Shown here piece after piece: positions 33,940-43,300 of a DNA stretch of 64,000 nucleotides. How positions within the stretch are numbered: the stretch's first letter is position 1; each line of letters begins with the position of its first letter. Position numbers and translations under genes: made by a program. The notes below the pieces were generated by a model. It did not search any database. It had not been told where the DNA came from and saw only the letters and a program-made list of their open reading frames with translations. This stretch comes from Hoeflea sp038900095 (GTDB lineage Bacteria; Pseudomonadota; Alphaproteobacteria; Rhizobiales; Rhizobiaceae): assembly GCF_038900095.1 (NCBI RefSeq), contig NZ_JBBMQQ010000003.1, positions 496,001 through 560,000 on the forward strand, in the 5' to 3' direction.

Positions 33940-35321
33940 CCGGTCCACGGCCGGCCGGGCAGCGCAAGAGAGATCACAAGCCACACAATCGCCGCGATCC
34001 GGCCGATCTGAAGCCGGGGCTTGCGGCCCGCCAGGCGGCTGCACGGTTGTTGTCGGCAGTCACCGAAAGCCGCGCCTCGCTGGACGGACTTCTCGATCCG
34101 GCTGGCGGCAACCCGGCATTTACCGGGCTTGGTGATCAGGACCGGCTTCTGGTTCGGGCCATTTTGCTGTCGGCGCTGCGCCATCTTCAGGTCATCGACG
34201 CCTTCATCGACCGGCTGGTCGACAATCCGTTGCCCGAGGGCGCAAAGGCCCTGCGGCAAGTGCTGCGGGTCGGCGCGGCGCAGATCCTGTATCTCGACGT
34301 GCCCGATCGTGCAGCGGTTGATCTGGCCGTGACCCAGGCGGATTCCGATCCGCGCAATCGCCGTTTTGCCGGCCTCGTCAATGCCCTGCTGCGCCGGATG
34401 GCGCGGGAGAAAGACGAGTTGCTGCCGAAAGTTGCGGCGTCGACGCCGGACTTCCCCGAATGGTTTGAAAGCCGGCTTCGCAAGTCTTATGCGGCGGATG
34501 CCGAGGCAATCCTCGATATCCTGTCCGAGCCTCCCGCAATCGACCTGACGGTCAAGGAAGACGCGGCGGGCTGGGCCGGGCGGCTTGGCGGCGTTGTGCT
34601 GCCGACGGGCTCTGTTCGCATCGGCCGGCCGGAAGGCCCGGTATCGGGGCTGGAAGGCTACGATGACGGCGGCTGGTGGGTTCAGGATGCCGCGGCCAGT
34701 CTTCCCGCGCAGTTGTTTTCAAGGCTCGAAGGGCTGGAAATCGTCGATCTCTGTGCGGCTCCGGGCGGCAAGACCGCACAGCTGGCGCTGGCAGGGGCCA
34801 GGGTGACGGCGTGTGATCAGTCGGCGACACGGCTCGAGCGCTTGCGGGGCAACCTGGCGCGGCTCGGGTTTGACGTCGCCACGCAATTGAGCCGCGCCCA
34901 GGACCTGGTTGCACCCGGTGGTTTTGACGGTGTGCTGCTCGATGCGCCCTGCTCATCGACCGGAACAGTGCGGCGCCATCCCGATATTCCCTACACAAAG
35001 GGACCGGACGACATCATGCGGCTGGCCCGGGTGCAGCGCGATCTGCTCGATCATGCGGCCGGTCTTGTCCGTCCCGGCGGTGAACTGGTGTTTTCCAACT
35101 GCTCGCTTGATCCCGAAGAAGGCGAAGAGATGGTGGCGGGCTTTCTTGCCGACCATCCGGCCTGGCAGATCAGGCCGGTTGACCCGGCGCGCTGGCCGGG
35201 GCTTGAAGCCGCAATCACCGCGAAGGGCGAAATCAGGACCCATCCGGCGATGCTGGGCAACGAGGATCCGCGACTTGCCGGGCTTGACGGCTTCTATGCC
35301 GTGGTGTTGGTCCATCCGTAA
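33936..35321 (+). CDS. rsmB: RsmB/NOP family rRNA cytosine-C5 methyltransferase
   Basis: 461 residues. An N-terminal NusB-like domain (AARQAAARLLSAVTESRASLDGLLD to FAGLVNALLRRMAR) precedes a SAM-dependent methyltransferase. SAM binding: VDLCAAPGGKTAQLALAGARVTACDQSATRLERLRGNL. Catalytic motifs: DAPCSSTGTVRRHPD (Pro-Cys, motif IV) and FSNCSLDPEEGEEMV (motif VI cysteine). By homology it makes m5C967 in 16S rRNA. The start is TTG 33936, overlapping the htpX stop as TTGA; no other start is closer to the domain boundary with better signals, but the exact N terminus is uncertain. Confidence 0.92.
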   Translation: MTGPRPAGQRKRDHKPHNRRDPADLKPGLAARQAAARLLSAVTESRASLDGLLDPAGGNPAFTGLGDQDRLLVRAILLSALRHLQVIDAFIDRLVDNPLPEGAKALRQVLRVGAAQILYLDVPDRAAVDLAVTQADSDPRNRRFAGLVNALLRRMAREKDELLPKVAASTPDFPEWFESRLRKSYAADAEAILDILSEPPAIDLTVKEDAAGWAGRLGGVVLPTGSVRIGRPEGPVSGLEGYDDGGWWVQDAAASLPAQLFSRLEGLEIVDLCAAPGGKTAQLALAGARVTACDQSATRLERLRGNLARLGFDVATQLSRAQDLVAPGGFDGVLLDAPCSSTGTVRRHPDIPYTKGPDDIMRLARVQRDLLDHAAGLVRPGGELVFSNCSLDPEEGEEMVAGFLADHPAWQIRPVDPARWPGLEAAITAKGEIRTHPAMLGNEDPRLAGLDGFYAVVLVHP

Positions 35322-35395
35322 GCAGACCACATGTTAAAGCCGGCTCGCGGGATGGCAATTTCGACTGCTCTCCGACAGGTTCACTTTAGCGACAG

Positions 35396-37171
35396 TTGAA
35401 CAATCAAGTGTCTGTGTTACGATTCTCGTCCGGTGGAGGGCCGGGACCCGGTTTCAGGAATTCCCGATTGGCATTTTCAATTCTCGATTCGCAACGTGCA
35501 GGGCAGTTGTATGGAACAGAGATCTGGCGGCGGTTTGCGCGCCGGATCGCTTTGGGCCGAATCAATGCCTTGCGGTTTACCGGCGGGACCCCGGACCGGC
35601 TGGTCGTGGCGCCGATAGATCTGCGCATTGCCGATCCGCACATTGCCGAGGAAATCTATTCCGGCCGTTTCGCCATGGGCGGCAGCATGATCGACACGGC
35701 CGGGGGAAGCCCGTTCCAGATCGAGGTTGCGAACGAATCGTTCAACCGCAGCCTTCACGGGTTTGGCTGGCTCCGGCATATGCGTGCAGCCGATCACGAC
35801 CTGGCTTTCGCCAATGCCCGGGCGCTGGTGGATGACTGGATCGCGGTGGAAGGGCGTGAGCTTGCAGGGCTTGCCTATGAGCCCGATGTGCTGGCCAACC
35901 GGCTGATCGCCTGGTTTTCGCATTCGCCGATCGTGCTGCGCGGTGCCGATCACGGCTTTTACCGCCGGTTTCTCAAGAGCATCGCGCTGCAAACGCGGTA
36001 TCTGAAGCATGTGGCGGGGACCATGCCGGGTGATGCCACCCGCTTCAAGGCCCGGATTGCGCTGGCGATGGCAAGCTTGTGCCTGCCTTCCAGTGCCGGG
36101 GCGGTGCGGACTGCGGCGCGCAATCTCGACAGGGAAATCGAAGGCCAGATCCTGCCCGATGGCGGGCATGTTTCACGCAATCCGATGGTTCTGATCGAGT
36201 TGCTGACAAACCTGCTGCCGCTGAAGCAAACCTACATCAATCTGGGTCAGAAACCGCCGCGCAACATGGTTGCGGGGATGGACCGGATGTTTTCGGCCTT
36301 GCGGTTTTTCCGCCATTCCAACGGCGAACTGGTTCTGTTCAACGGGGCGTCGGCCGTTTCCGCGGACCGGCTTCTGGGTGTGTTGCGTTATGACGAGACT
36401 TCCGGCACCGCGTTCCGGGAAATGCCGCATTCGCGCTATCAGAGACTGTCGGGAGGCAATGTCGTGCTGGTTGCCGATACCGGTCCTCCGCCCAAGGGGA
36501 TCCTGTCGAGCGAGGCACATGCGGGATGTCTTTCGTTCGAGCTTTCCTCGGGTGCGAACTGTTTTATCGTCAATGCCGGCGCGCCGGTGATTTCGCATAC
36601 GCCCTATGCCGATTTCGCGCGAATGACCGCTGCCCACAGCACCGTCACACTGGATGACCGGTCATCCCTGAGTTTCTCGCATTCGCCGTTCCTCGGCCCG
36701 ATTGTCACCGGCGGCGTACGCAGGGTGACGGTGCGACCGCTTGACGAAGAGGGCAAGCATCAGGGCTTTGACGCGACCCATGACGGATATGTTGGCAGCC
36801 TGAAGCTTGTGCATCGCCGCAAGGTCAGATTGCTCGCATCAGGCCACGAGGTGCAGGGCCGGGACCAGATCCTCAGGCCCGATGAAAGCGAGCCCAATCC
36901 GGAAGACCGGACCGTGGCGGTGGCGCGGTTTCATGTCCATCCGACGATCTCGGTTGCCCAGGACGAGGATGGCGTGGTTCATCTGACCGCCGGGGACGGG
37001 GAATCCTGGGCTTTTGTCGGGCGAGATCTTATCCCGCAGGTCGAGGAAGACGTGTATTTTGCCGACCTTGCCGGCGCCCGGACCAGCAAGCAGATCACGC
37101 TGGAATTCACAGTCGGCGATCAATCGCAGATTGACTGGAAGCTGATCCGCACCACCCTGCCGAGGGCATAG
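35396..37171 (+). CDS. Heparinase II/III family protein
   Basis: About 591 residues. An N-terminal alpha-helical toroid-like region (NESFNRSLHGFGWLRHMRA, LIAWFSHSPIVLRG, DREIEGQILPDGGHVSRNPMVLIELLTNLLPLK) is followed by a C-terminal beta-sandwich with AAHSTVTLDDRSSLSF, VTVRPL and HDGYVGSLKLVHRRKVRLL. This is the pattern of polysaccharide lyases related to heparinase II and alginate lyases; Rhizobiales carry such a gene between rsmB and purH. The polysaccharide is unknown. No clear signal peptide is visible. The start is uncertain: TTG 35396 is given, GTG 35408 is possible, and neither has a good ribosome-binding site. Confidence 0.85.
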   Translation: MNNQVSVLRFSSGGGPGPGFRNSRLAFSILDSQRAGQLYGTEIWRRFARRIALGRINALRFTGGTPDRLVVAPIDLRIADPHIAEEIYSGRFAMGGSMIDTAGGSPFQIEVANESFNRSLHGFGWLRHMRAADHDLAFANARALVDDWIAVEGRELAGLAYEPDVLANRLIAWFSHSPIVLRGADHGFYRRFLKSIALQTRYLKHVAGTMPGDATRFKARIALAMASLCLPSSAGAVRTAARNLDREIEGQILPDGGHVSRNPMVLIELLTNLLPLKQTYINLGQKPPRNMVAGMDRMFSALRFFRHSNGELVLFNGASAVSADRLLGVLRYDETSGTAFREMPHSRYQRLSGGNVVLVADTGPPPKGILSSEAHAGCLSFELSSGANCFIVNAGAPVISHTPYADFARMTAAHSTVTLDDRSSLSFSHSPFLGPIVTGGVRRVTVRPLDEEGKHQGFDATHDGYVGSLKLVHRRKVRLLASGHEVQGRDQILRPDESEPNPEDRTVAVARFHVHPTISVAQDEDGVVHLTAGDGESWAFVGRDLIPQVEEDVYFADLAGARTSKQITLEFTVGDQSQIDWKLIRTTLPRA

Positions 37172-37306
37172 AACCGCTCATCCGCTGCGTGCCGAACCCG
37201 GATTTGCTCCACAGATAAGCCCAATTGCGTGTTTTATCAGCCTTCGGCCTGTGTTAACGCATCCTCGCCGCCGGGCTGATGCGGCTGTTTTCGAAGGATT
37301 TTCCAT

Positions 37307-38920
37307 ATGGCTGTCGTCTCCAAGAACCATCCTGTGCCGGATCTGGTGCACATTCGCCGTGCCTTGCTGTCGGTCTCCGACAAAACCGGGCTGGTGGAAT
37401 TCGCGCGTGGCCTCGCCGAGCTTGGCGTGGAACTGGTGTCCACCGGCGGCACCCGGGCGGCACTTGAAGCGGCAGGGCTTGCGGTCCGCGATGTTTCGGA
37501 TCTGACCGGATTTCCGGAAATCATGGATGGCCGGGTCAAGACGCTGCATCCGGGCGTTCACGGCGGTTTGCTGGCGATCCGGGCCGACGAGGAACACCGT
37601 TCGGCGATGCAGGCGCATGATATTGCCGAGATCGACCTGGCGGTGGTCAATCTCTACCCGTTCGAGCAGACCGTGGCAGGCGGCGCCGATGCCGCGACGA
37701 TTGTCGAGAATATCGATATCGGCGGACCGGCGATGATCCGGGCATCGGCGAAAAACCACGCCTATGTAACCGCAATCACCGACCCTGAGGACTACAACCG
37801 CGTGCTCGAAACGCTGCGCAGCCATGACGGCTCGGTTCCTTTGGCGCTGCGCCGTGAACTTGCAGCGCTGGCGTTCGCTCGGACCGCGGCCTATGACGCG
37901 GCGGTTTCGGGATGGTTCGCAACGGATCTCTCGCTTGAGGCGCCGCGGCACCGTGCCTTTGGCGGCCGCTTGCTGGACGTGATGCGCTATGGCGAGAATC
38001 CGCACCAGGCGGCAGCGTTCTATTCCAATGGCGAGCAGCGTCCCGGTGTGGCCACCGCGAAGCTCCTGCAGGGCAAGCAGCTGTCCTACAACAACATCAA
38101 CGATACAGATGCGGCGTTCGAGCTGGTCAGCGAATTCGATCGCGACCGTGCGGCCTGCGCCATCATCAAGCATGCAAATCCCTGTGGCGTCGCAGTCGGC
38201 GAAAACCTGGTTGAGGCTTATCGCCGGGCGCTTGAATGCGACCAGACTTCGGCGTTCGGCGGCATCATTGCGCTCAACCGCACCCTCGATGCGGAGACCG
38301 CAAGCGAAATCGTCAAGCTGTTCACCGAAGTGATCATCGCTCCGGATGCCAGCGAAGAGGCAAAAGAAATCCTGTCGGCCAAGAAAAACCTGCGGCTGAT
38401 GGTGACCGGCGAACTGGCGGATCCGCGCCAGCCGGGCCTCACGGTCAAGACGGTTGCCGGCGGGTTGCTGGTGCAGGGCCGCGACAACGGCATCGTTCTG
38501 CCTGAAGATTTCAAAGTGGTGACCAAGCGGGCGCCCGATGCGCGCGAACTCGCCGATCTGGGCTTTGCCTTCCGCGTCGCCAAGCACGTCAAATCCAACG
38601 CCATTGTCTATGCGCTCAACGGTGCCACTGTCGGAATCGGTGCGGGCCAGATGAGCCGCGTCGATTCGGCCCGGATCGCGGCGCGCAAGGCGGTCGATGC
38701 AGCGGATGCGCTGGGCTTGGCAGCGCCGCTGACCAAGGGCAGCGTCGTGGCATCGGACGCGTTCTTCCCGTTCGCGGACGGTTTGCTGTCGGCGATCGAG
38801 GCCGGCGCCACGGCGGTGGTGCAGCCGGGCGGCTCGATGCGGGACCAGGATGTGATCGATGCAGCCGATGCAGCCGGTATCGCGATGGTGTTTACCGGAA
38901 TGCGGCATTTCCGCCATTGA
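37307..38920 (+). CDS. purH: Bifunctional AICAR transformylase / IMP cyclohydrolase
   Basis: 537 residues. It catalyses the last two steps of IMP synthesis. The N-terminal cyclohydrolase has RRALLSVSDKTGLVEFARGL, ELVSTGGTRAAL, GRVKTLHPGVHGG and NLYPFEQTV. The C-terminal transformylase has GENPHQAAAFY, LQGKQLSYNNINDTDAAFEL, CAIIKHANPCGVAV (the Lys-His pair) and KHVKSNAIVYA, ending with the family-typical FTGMRHFRH. ATG 37307 follows GAAGGA. It converges with the MFS gene, with only 42 bases between the stops. Confidence 0.97.
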   Translation: MAVVSKNHPVPDLVHIRRALLSVSDKTGLVEFARGLAELGVELVSTGGTRAALEAAGLAVRDVSDLTGFPEIMDGRVKTLHPGVHGGLLAIRADEEHRSAMQAHDIAEIDLAVVNLYPFEQTVAGGADAATIVENIDIGGPAMIRASAKNHAYVTAITDPEDYNRVLETLRSHDGSVPLALRRELAALAFARTAAYDAAVSGWFATDLSLEAPRHRAFGGRLLDVMRYGENPHQAAAFYSNGEQRPGVATAKLLQGKQLSYNNINDTDAAFELVSEFDRDRAACAIIKHANPCGVAVGENLVEAYRRALECDQTSAFGGIIALNRTLDAETASEIVKLFTEVIIAPDASEEAKEILSAKKNLRLMVTGELADPRQPGLTVKTVAGGLLVQGRDNGIVLPEDFKVVTKRAPDARELADLGFAFRVAKHVKSNAIVYALNGATVGIGAGQMSRVDSARIAARKAVDAADALGLAAPLTKGSVVASDAFFPFADGLLSAIEAGATAVVQPGGSMRDQDVIDAADAAGIAMVFTGMRHFRH

Positions 38921-38962
38921 TGGCCTGACGGACACCCGGCGCAGCTGTTCGGGTGGTCTGGT

Positions 38963-40357
38963 CTAAGCTTTGCGGCGCGGCTGGTCGGCCGGGTAAGGCG
39001 TGGTCCAGAGAACGATCAGGCCGACCGCGAAGAAGATGGTGATGGTTGCCATGCCGAGACGCGCCGATCCGCTGAGAGCGGTGACTGTGGCGACCAGGAA
39101 GGGTGCCGTGAAACTGGTGGCGCGGCCTGCCAGCGCGTAAATGCCGAAATAGCGGCCGGCTTCGTCCTCGGTTACACTTCGGGCCATATAGGCGCGCGAC
39201 GAGGCCTGCACCGGGCCAAAGGCAATTCCGATCAGCAGACCGAAGGTGATGTAGGCTTTCTCGGCCGATGTTCCGAACAGTCCGCCGGTGTCTCCGTCGC
39301 CGAAAGGCAGCGCCCCGAACAGGGTAAAGCCCGGTCCGGTCGAAACGATGCCCAGCGTGGCGATCAGCAACAGCAGGATAGCGATCAGCACGACCAGCTT
39401 GGATCCGAGCTGGCTGTCGAGCCGGCTTGCATAGAGGCATGAAAAGATCGCGACCACATTGAGCATGATGCCGTAAACGCCGATCTCGGTGATCGACCAT
39501 CCGAACATCGCGGCAGCAAAACCACCGCCCAGGGCCAGCAACGCGTTGACGCCATCCTGGTAGATCATTCGTGCAATCAGAAACCGGAATATGCCCGAGC
39601 GCTGGCGCACTTCCCCCAGCGTTGACCTCAGTTCGGCCAGACCATCGCGCACGGCCCCCTTCAGCGCCCTGCGTCCACCCGCGTCCGGGGTGAACAGGAA
39701 CATCGGCAGGATAAAGACGGCGTACCAGAGCGCCGAGATCGGTGCTGAAGCACGAGCGTCTTCGCCCTGCAGCGGATCGAGGCCAAACAACGGATCGATG
39801 CCGATCAGTGTTTTGCCGGTTTCCGGCGATGCGGCGAGAAAGGCGATGATGAAGATCAGCACAATCATGCCGCCGAGATAGCCCAGCCCCCAGGCAAGAT
39901 TGGAAACACGGCCGATATCGGCCTTCGGCACCAGCCGCAGCAGCATGGAATCATTGAAGACGATGGAGAATTCCGCTGCCACCGAGGCCAGGGTGAAGAG
40001 CATGACGACAGCGACGATATTGGAGCCGGGAGCCGCGAACCACAATCCGCACAGCGCCACGATCTTGATGACGGCAAAGAATGCAATCCAGGGTTTGCGC
40101 GGCCCGGTCTGGTCGGCAATCGAGCCGAGCAGCGGGGAGAACAGGGCAATCAACAAGCCGCCTGCGGCAATGCCGTAGCCCCAGGCAGCCTGGCCGGTTG
40201 CCGGGTCGCTGGCCATGCGGCTGATGAAGTAGGGACCGAAGATGAAGGTTGTGACGACCGTGAAGAACGGCTGCGCCGCCCAGTCAAACAACATCCATCC
40301 CCATACTCCACGGCGCTCGACAACGGGTGCGGGCGGCAATCCGGTTACATCAGTCAT
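38963..40357 (-). CDS. UMF1/Atg22-like MFS transporter
   Basis: 464 residues with about 12 membrane helices. The N-terminal GWMLFDWAAQPFFTVVTTFIFGPYF is typical of the UMF1 (Atg22-like) family, as are GSIADQTGPRKPW (MFS loop 2-3 motif) and FNDSMLLRLVPKADIGRVSNLAWGLGYLGG. The second half contains GPVQASSRAYMARSVTEDEAGRYFGIYALAGRATSF. Yeast Atg22 exports amino acids from the vacuole; substrates of bacterial members are not known. It lies 30 bases downstream of the glutamate dehydrogenase gene on the same strand and may be cotranscribed, which fits amino acid transport but does not prove it. Confidence 0.88.
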   Translation of the reverse strand: MTDVTGLPPAPVVERRGVWGWMLFDWAAQPFFTVVTTFIFGPYFISRMASDPATGQAAWGYGIAAGGLLIALFSPLLGSIADQTGPRKPWIAFFAVIKIVALCGLWFAAPGSNIVAVVMLFTLASVAAEFSIVFNDSMLLRLVPKADIGRVSNLAWGLGYLGGMIVLIFIIAFLAASPETGKTLIGIDPLFGLDPLQGEDARASAPISALWYAVFILPMFLFTPDAGGRRALKGAVRDGLAELRSTLGEVRQRSGIFRFLIARMIYQDGVNALLALGGGFAAAMFGWSITEIGVYGIMLNVVAIFSCLYASRLDSQLGSKLVVLIAILLLLIATLGIVSTGPGFTLFGALPFGDGDTGGLFGTSAEKAYITFGLLIGIAFGPVQASSRAYMARSVTEDEAGRYFGIYALAGRATSFTAPFLVATVTALSGSARLGMATITIFFAVGLIVLWTTPYPADQPRRKA

Positions 40358-40387
40358 CTTGCTGCCCTTTTTCAGCCCGGTATCGGT

Positions 40388-43300
40388 TCACGCTCGCAGG
40401 GATCGAGCAAGATCGCTCAGCATGCCGGCGGCGACCGTGAGTTTTGCCACGGACAATTCACCGCTGTCGGTCAGCGTCAGGATCTGACCCCGGACGTGGG
40501 CGATGCGCTCCTTGTTGGCCTTGAGCCATTCCTCGGCAGGGTTTGCAGCTTTCGGATTGCTGTCGAGTGCTGCGCCGGAAATGATCCTGCGGGCCTGGGA
40601 GATCTCGTCGAGGCTGCGCGCCAGCGCCAGGCCCTCGAAGTGATCCGAGACCGGGATGCGGTCCACTGCCGCGGCAATCCGGCCAAGCTGGAATGCTTCG
40701 GTGACGGCAAAGAATGCCTGTGTTGCCCGGCCGAGGTCCGCATTTGAATGCGCGGCGAGATGGCAGATGTCGGGCGCCAGCGTCAGTGCTCCCAGTCCGG
40801 CGATGCGGGTTGCCAGTTCGAGCGGAACCGACTGGGCAACGAGGTCATCGCGGGCCTGTTCGGCTTCGTGGAGCATGAAATCAGGCATCGCCGCGGACAG
40901 CTTGCCGTCAAGCTTGGCAATGCTTTCCTGCATTGTCTTGACAGCCGTGCCGAGGTCGCCCTGCGCCGCGCCGGTCTTGAGCGCCCAGCCGGTTACATTC
41001 TTCAGCGTGTCGCCGATCCGGGCGTAGAGCTCGTTCTGCACCGCGCCTGGCACCTTGGTGTCGAGATCATCAACCTGGGCATAGAGCTGGTTGAGCGAGA
41101 GCCCGTCGCGGGCAAGAACGAAGGCCTTGACGATTTCAGCGGCAGTGGCGCCGGACTTGTCGCCCATGCCAATGACAAATGCAGGCCCGCCGCGGTTGAT
41201 CGCATCGTTGCCGAGCAGGGTCGAGATGATCTCGCGCCGCAGCCTGTGGCTGGCAATGTCTTCCGCGTGCGGCTTCTGCATTTTCTTAGGGAAATAGGAT
41301 TTCAGGGTCTCGTCGAAATAGGGATCGTCCGGCAGGGTGCTGGCGACGATTTCATCGAACAGCACCAGCTTGGCGTAGGAGAGCAGCACCCCGATTTCGG
41401 GCCGGGTCAGGGCGTGACCGGCCGCTACCCGTTCTGCGACCGCCACATCGTCCGGGAGATCCTCGACCTTGCGGTTGAGCAGGCCGCGAGATTCGAGATT
41501 GCCCATCACCCTGTTGAGTTCGCCGACGCCGGAAATCCCCTCGGCCTGGGCAATCGATATGGACAGTGTCTGCAGGTAGTTGTTGCGCAGCACCAGTTCG
41601 GCGACTTCATCGGTCATCGTCGCAAGCAGGGTGTTGCGCTTGGCCCGGGTGAGCCTGCCTTCGCGCATGGCGTTTGCCAGCGCGATCTTGATGTTGACCT
41701 CGACGTCGGAGGAGTTGACGCCGGCGGAGTTGTCGATCGCATCGGAGTTGCAGCGCCCGCCGTTCAGGGCATAGGCGATGCGGCCCTTCTGGGTGACGCC
41801 CAGATTGGCGCCCTCGCCGATTACCTTGGCGCGGACCTGGCGGGCATGGATGCGGATTGCGTCGTTTGCGCGGTCCCCGACATCGGCGTCATTCTCACCG
41901 GCGTCCTTGATGTAGGTTCCGATGCCGCCGAACCACAGCAGATCGGTTTCCATCGACAGGATTGCCGTCATGATGTCCTGCGGCGTGGCCTTGCCGGGCC
42001 GAAGTCCGATCACGGCGGCGGCCTCGGGCGTCAGCTCGACCGATTTCAGCGAGCGCGGAATGATCATGCCGCCCTTCGAGAGCTTCGAGGTGTCGTAATC
42101 CTGCCAGCTTGAGCGGCCCAGCTCGAACAACCGGCTTCGCTCGGCAAAGCCGACGGCGCAATCGGGATCCGGATCGATGAAGATGTCGCGGTGATCAAAG
42201 GCGGCCAGCAGCCTGATCTGTGTCGACAGGAGCATACCGTTGCCGAACACGTCGCCGGACATGTCGCCGACGCCCGCGGCGGTGAAGGGCGTTGTCTGGA
42301 TATCGATGTTCATCTCGCGGAAATGCCGTTTCACAGCTTCCCAGGCACCGCGCGCGGTGATTCCCATCTTCTTGTGGTCATAGCCGGCAGAGCCGCCGGA
42401 GGCGAAGGCGTCATCGAGCCAGAAATCCTGCTCCTGGCTGAGTGCGTTGGCCGTGTCGGAGAATGTGGCTGTGCCCTTGTCCGCGGCCACCACGAAGTAA
42501 GGATCGTCCGCATCATGGCGGACAGTGTTGGCCGGCGGGATGATGGCGTCGCCGACGATGTTGTCGGTGACAGAGAGCAAGGTGCGGATAAACAGCTTGT
42601 AGGCGTCGCGCCCGGCTTCGAATACCGCATCGCGGCCGCCTTCAACGGGCAGCTTCTTGGGGTAGAAGCCACCCTTGGCGCCGACCGGCACGATGACCGC
42701 GTTCTTGACCTGCTGTGCCTTGACCAGGCCGAGCACTTCGGTGCGGTAATCCTGCGCCCGGTCGGACCAGCGAAGCCCGCCGCGGGCGACGGGGCCGAAG
42801 CGCAGGTGAACGCCCTCGACTTGCGAACCGTAGACAAAAATCTCGCGGAAAGGCTTTGGCTCCGGAATGCCTTCGAGTCTCTTGGGGTCAAGCTTGATGG
42901 CCAGAGCCGGACGGGGCGCACCGTCGGGGCCGGTCTGGAAGTAGTTGGTTCTCAGCGTGGCTTCGATTGCATTGACGTAGCGACGGAGAATGCGGTCATC
43001 ATCCAGACTCGGGACCTCGGCCAGCGCGGCTTCGATCTCTTCGGTCAGGTTGGTGTCCTGTTCCGCGCGCTCGGTATTGTTAAGCGCAATATCGAACCGG
43101 ATCCGGAACAAATTGAACAGTTGGGCGGCAATGGCCGGATGATGGTTGAGACTTCTGGCAATGTATTCCTGTGAATAGGCGATGCCTGCCTGGCGCAGGT
43201 AGCGGGCGTAGGCCCGCAGCACAGTGGCTTCGCGGACTGTCAGGCCGGCATTGGTGACAAGGCGGTTGTAGCTGTCATTGTCGGTATTGCCGTGCCAGAC

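Noticed and set aside
37178..38935. 585-codon minus-strand frame antisense to purH
   Set aside because: Mirror frame of a certain purH gene; low-complexity Arg/His/Gly content.
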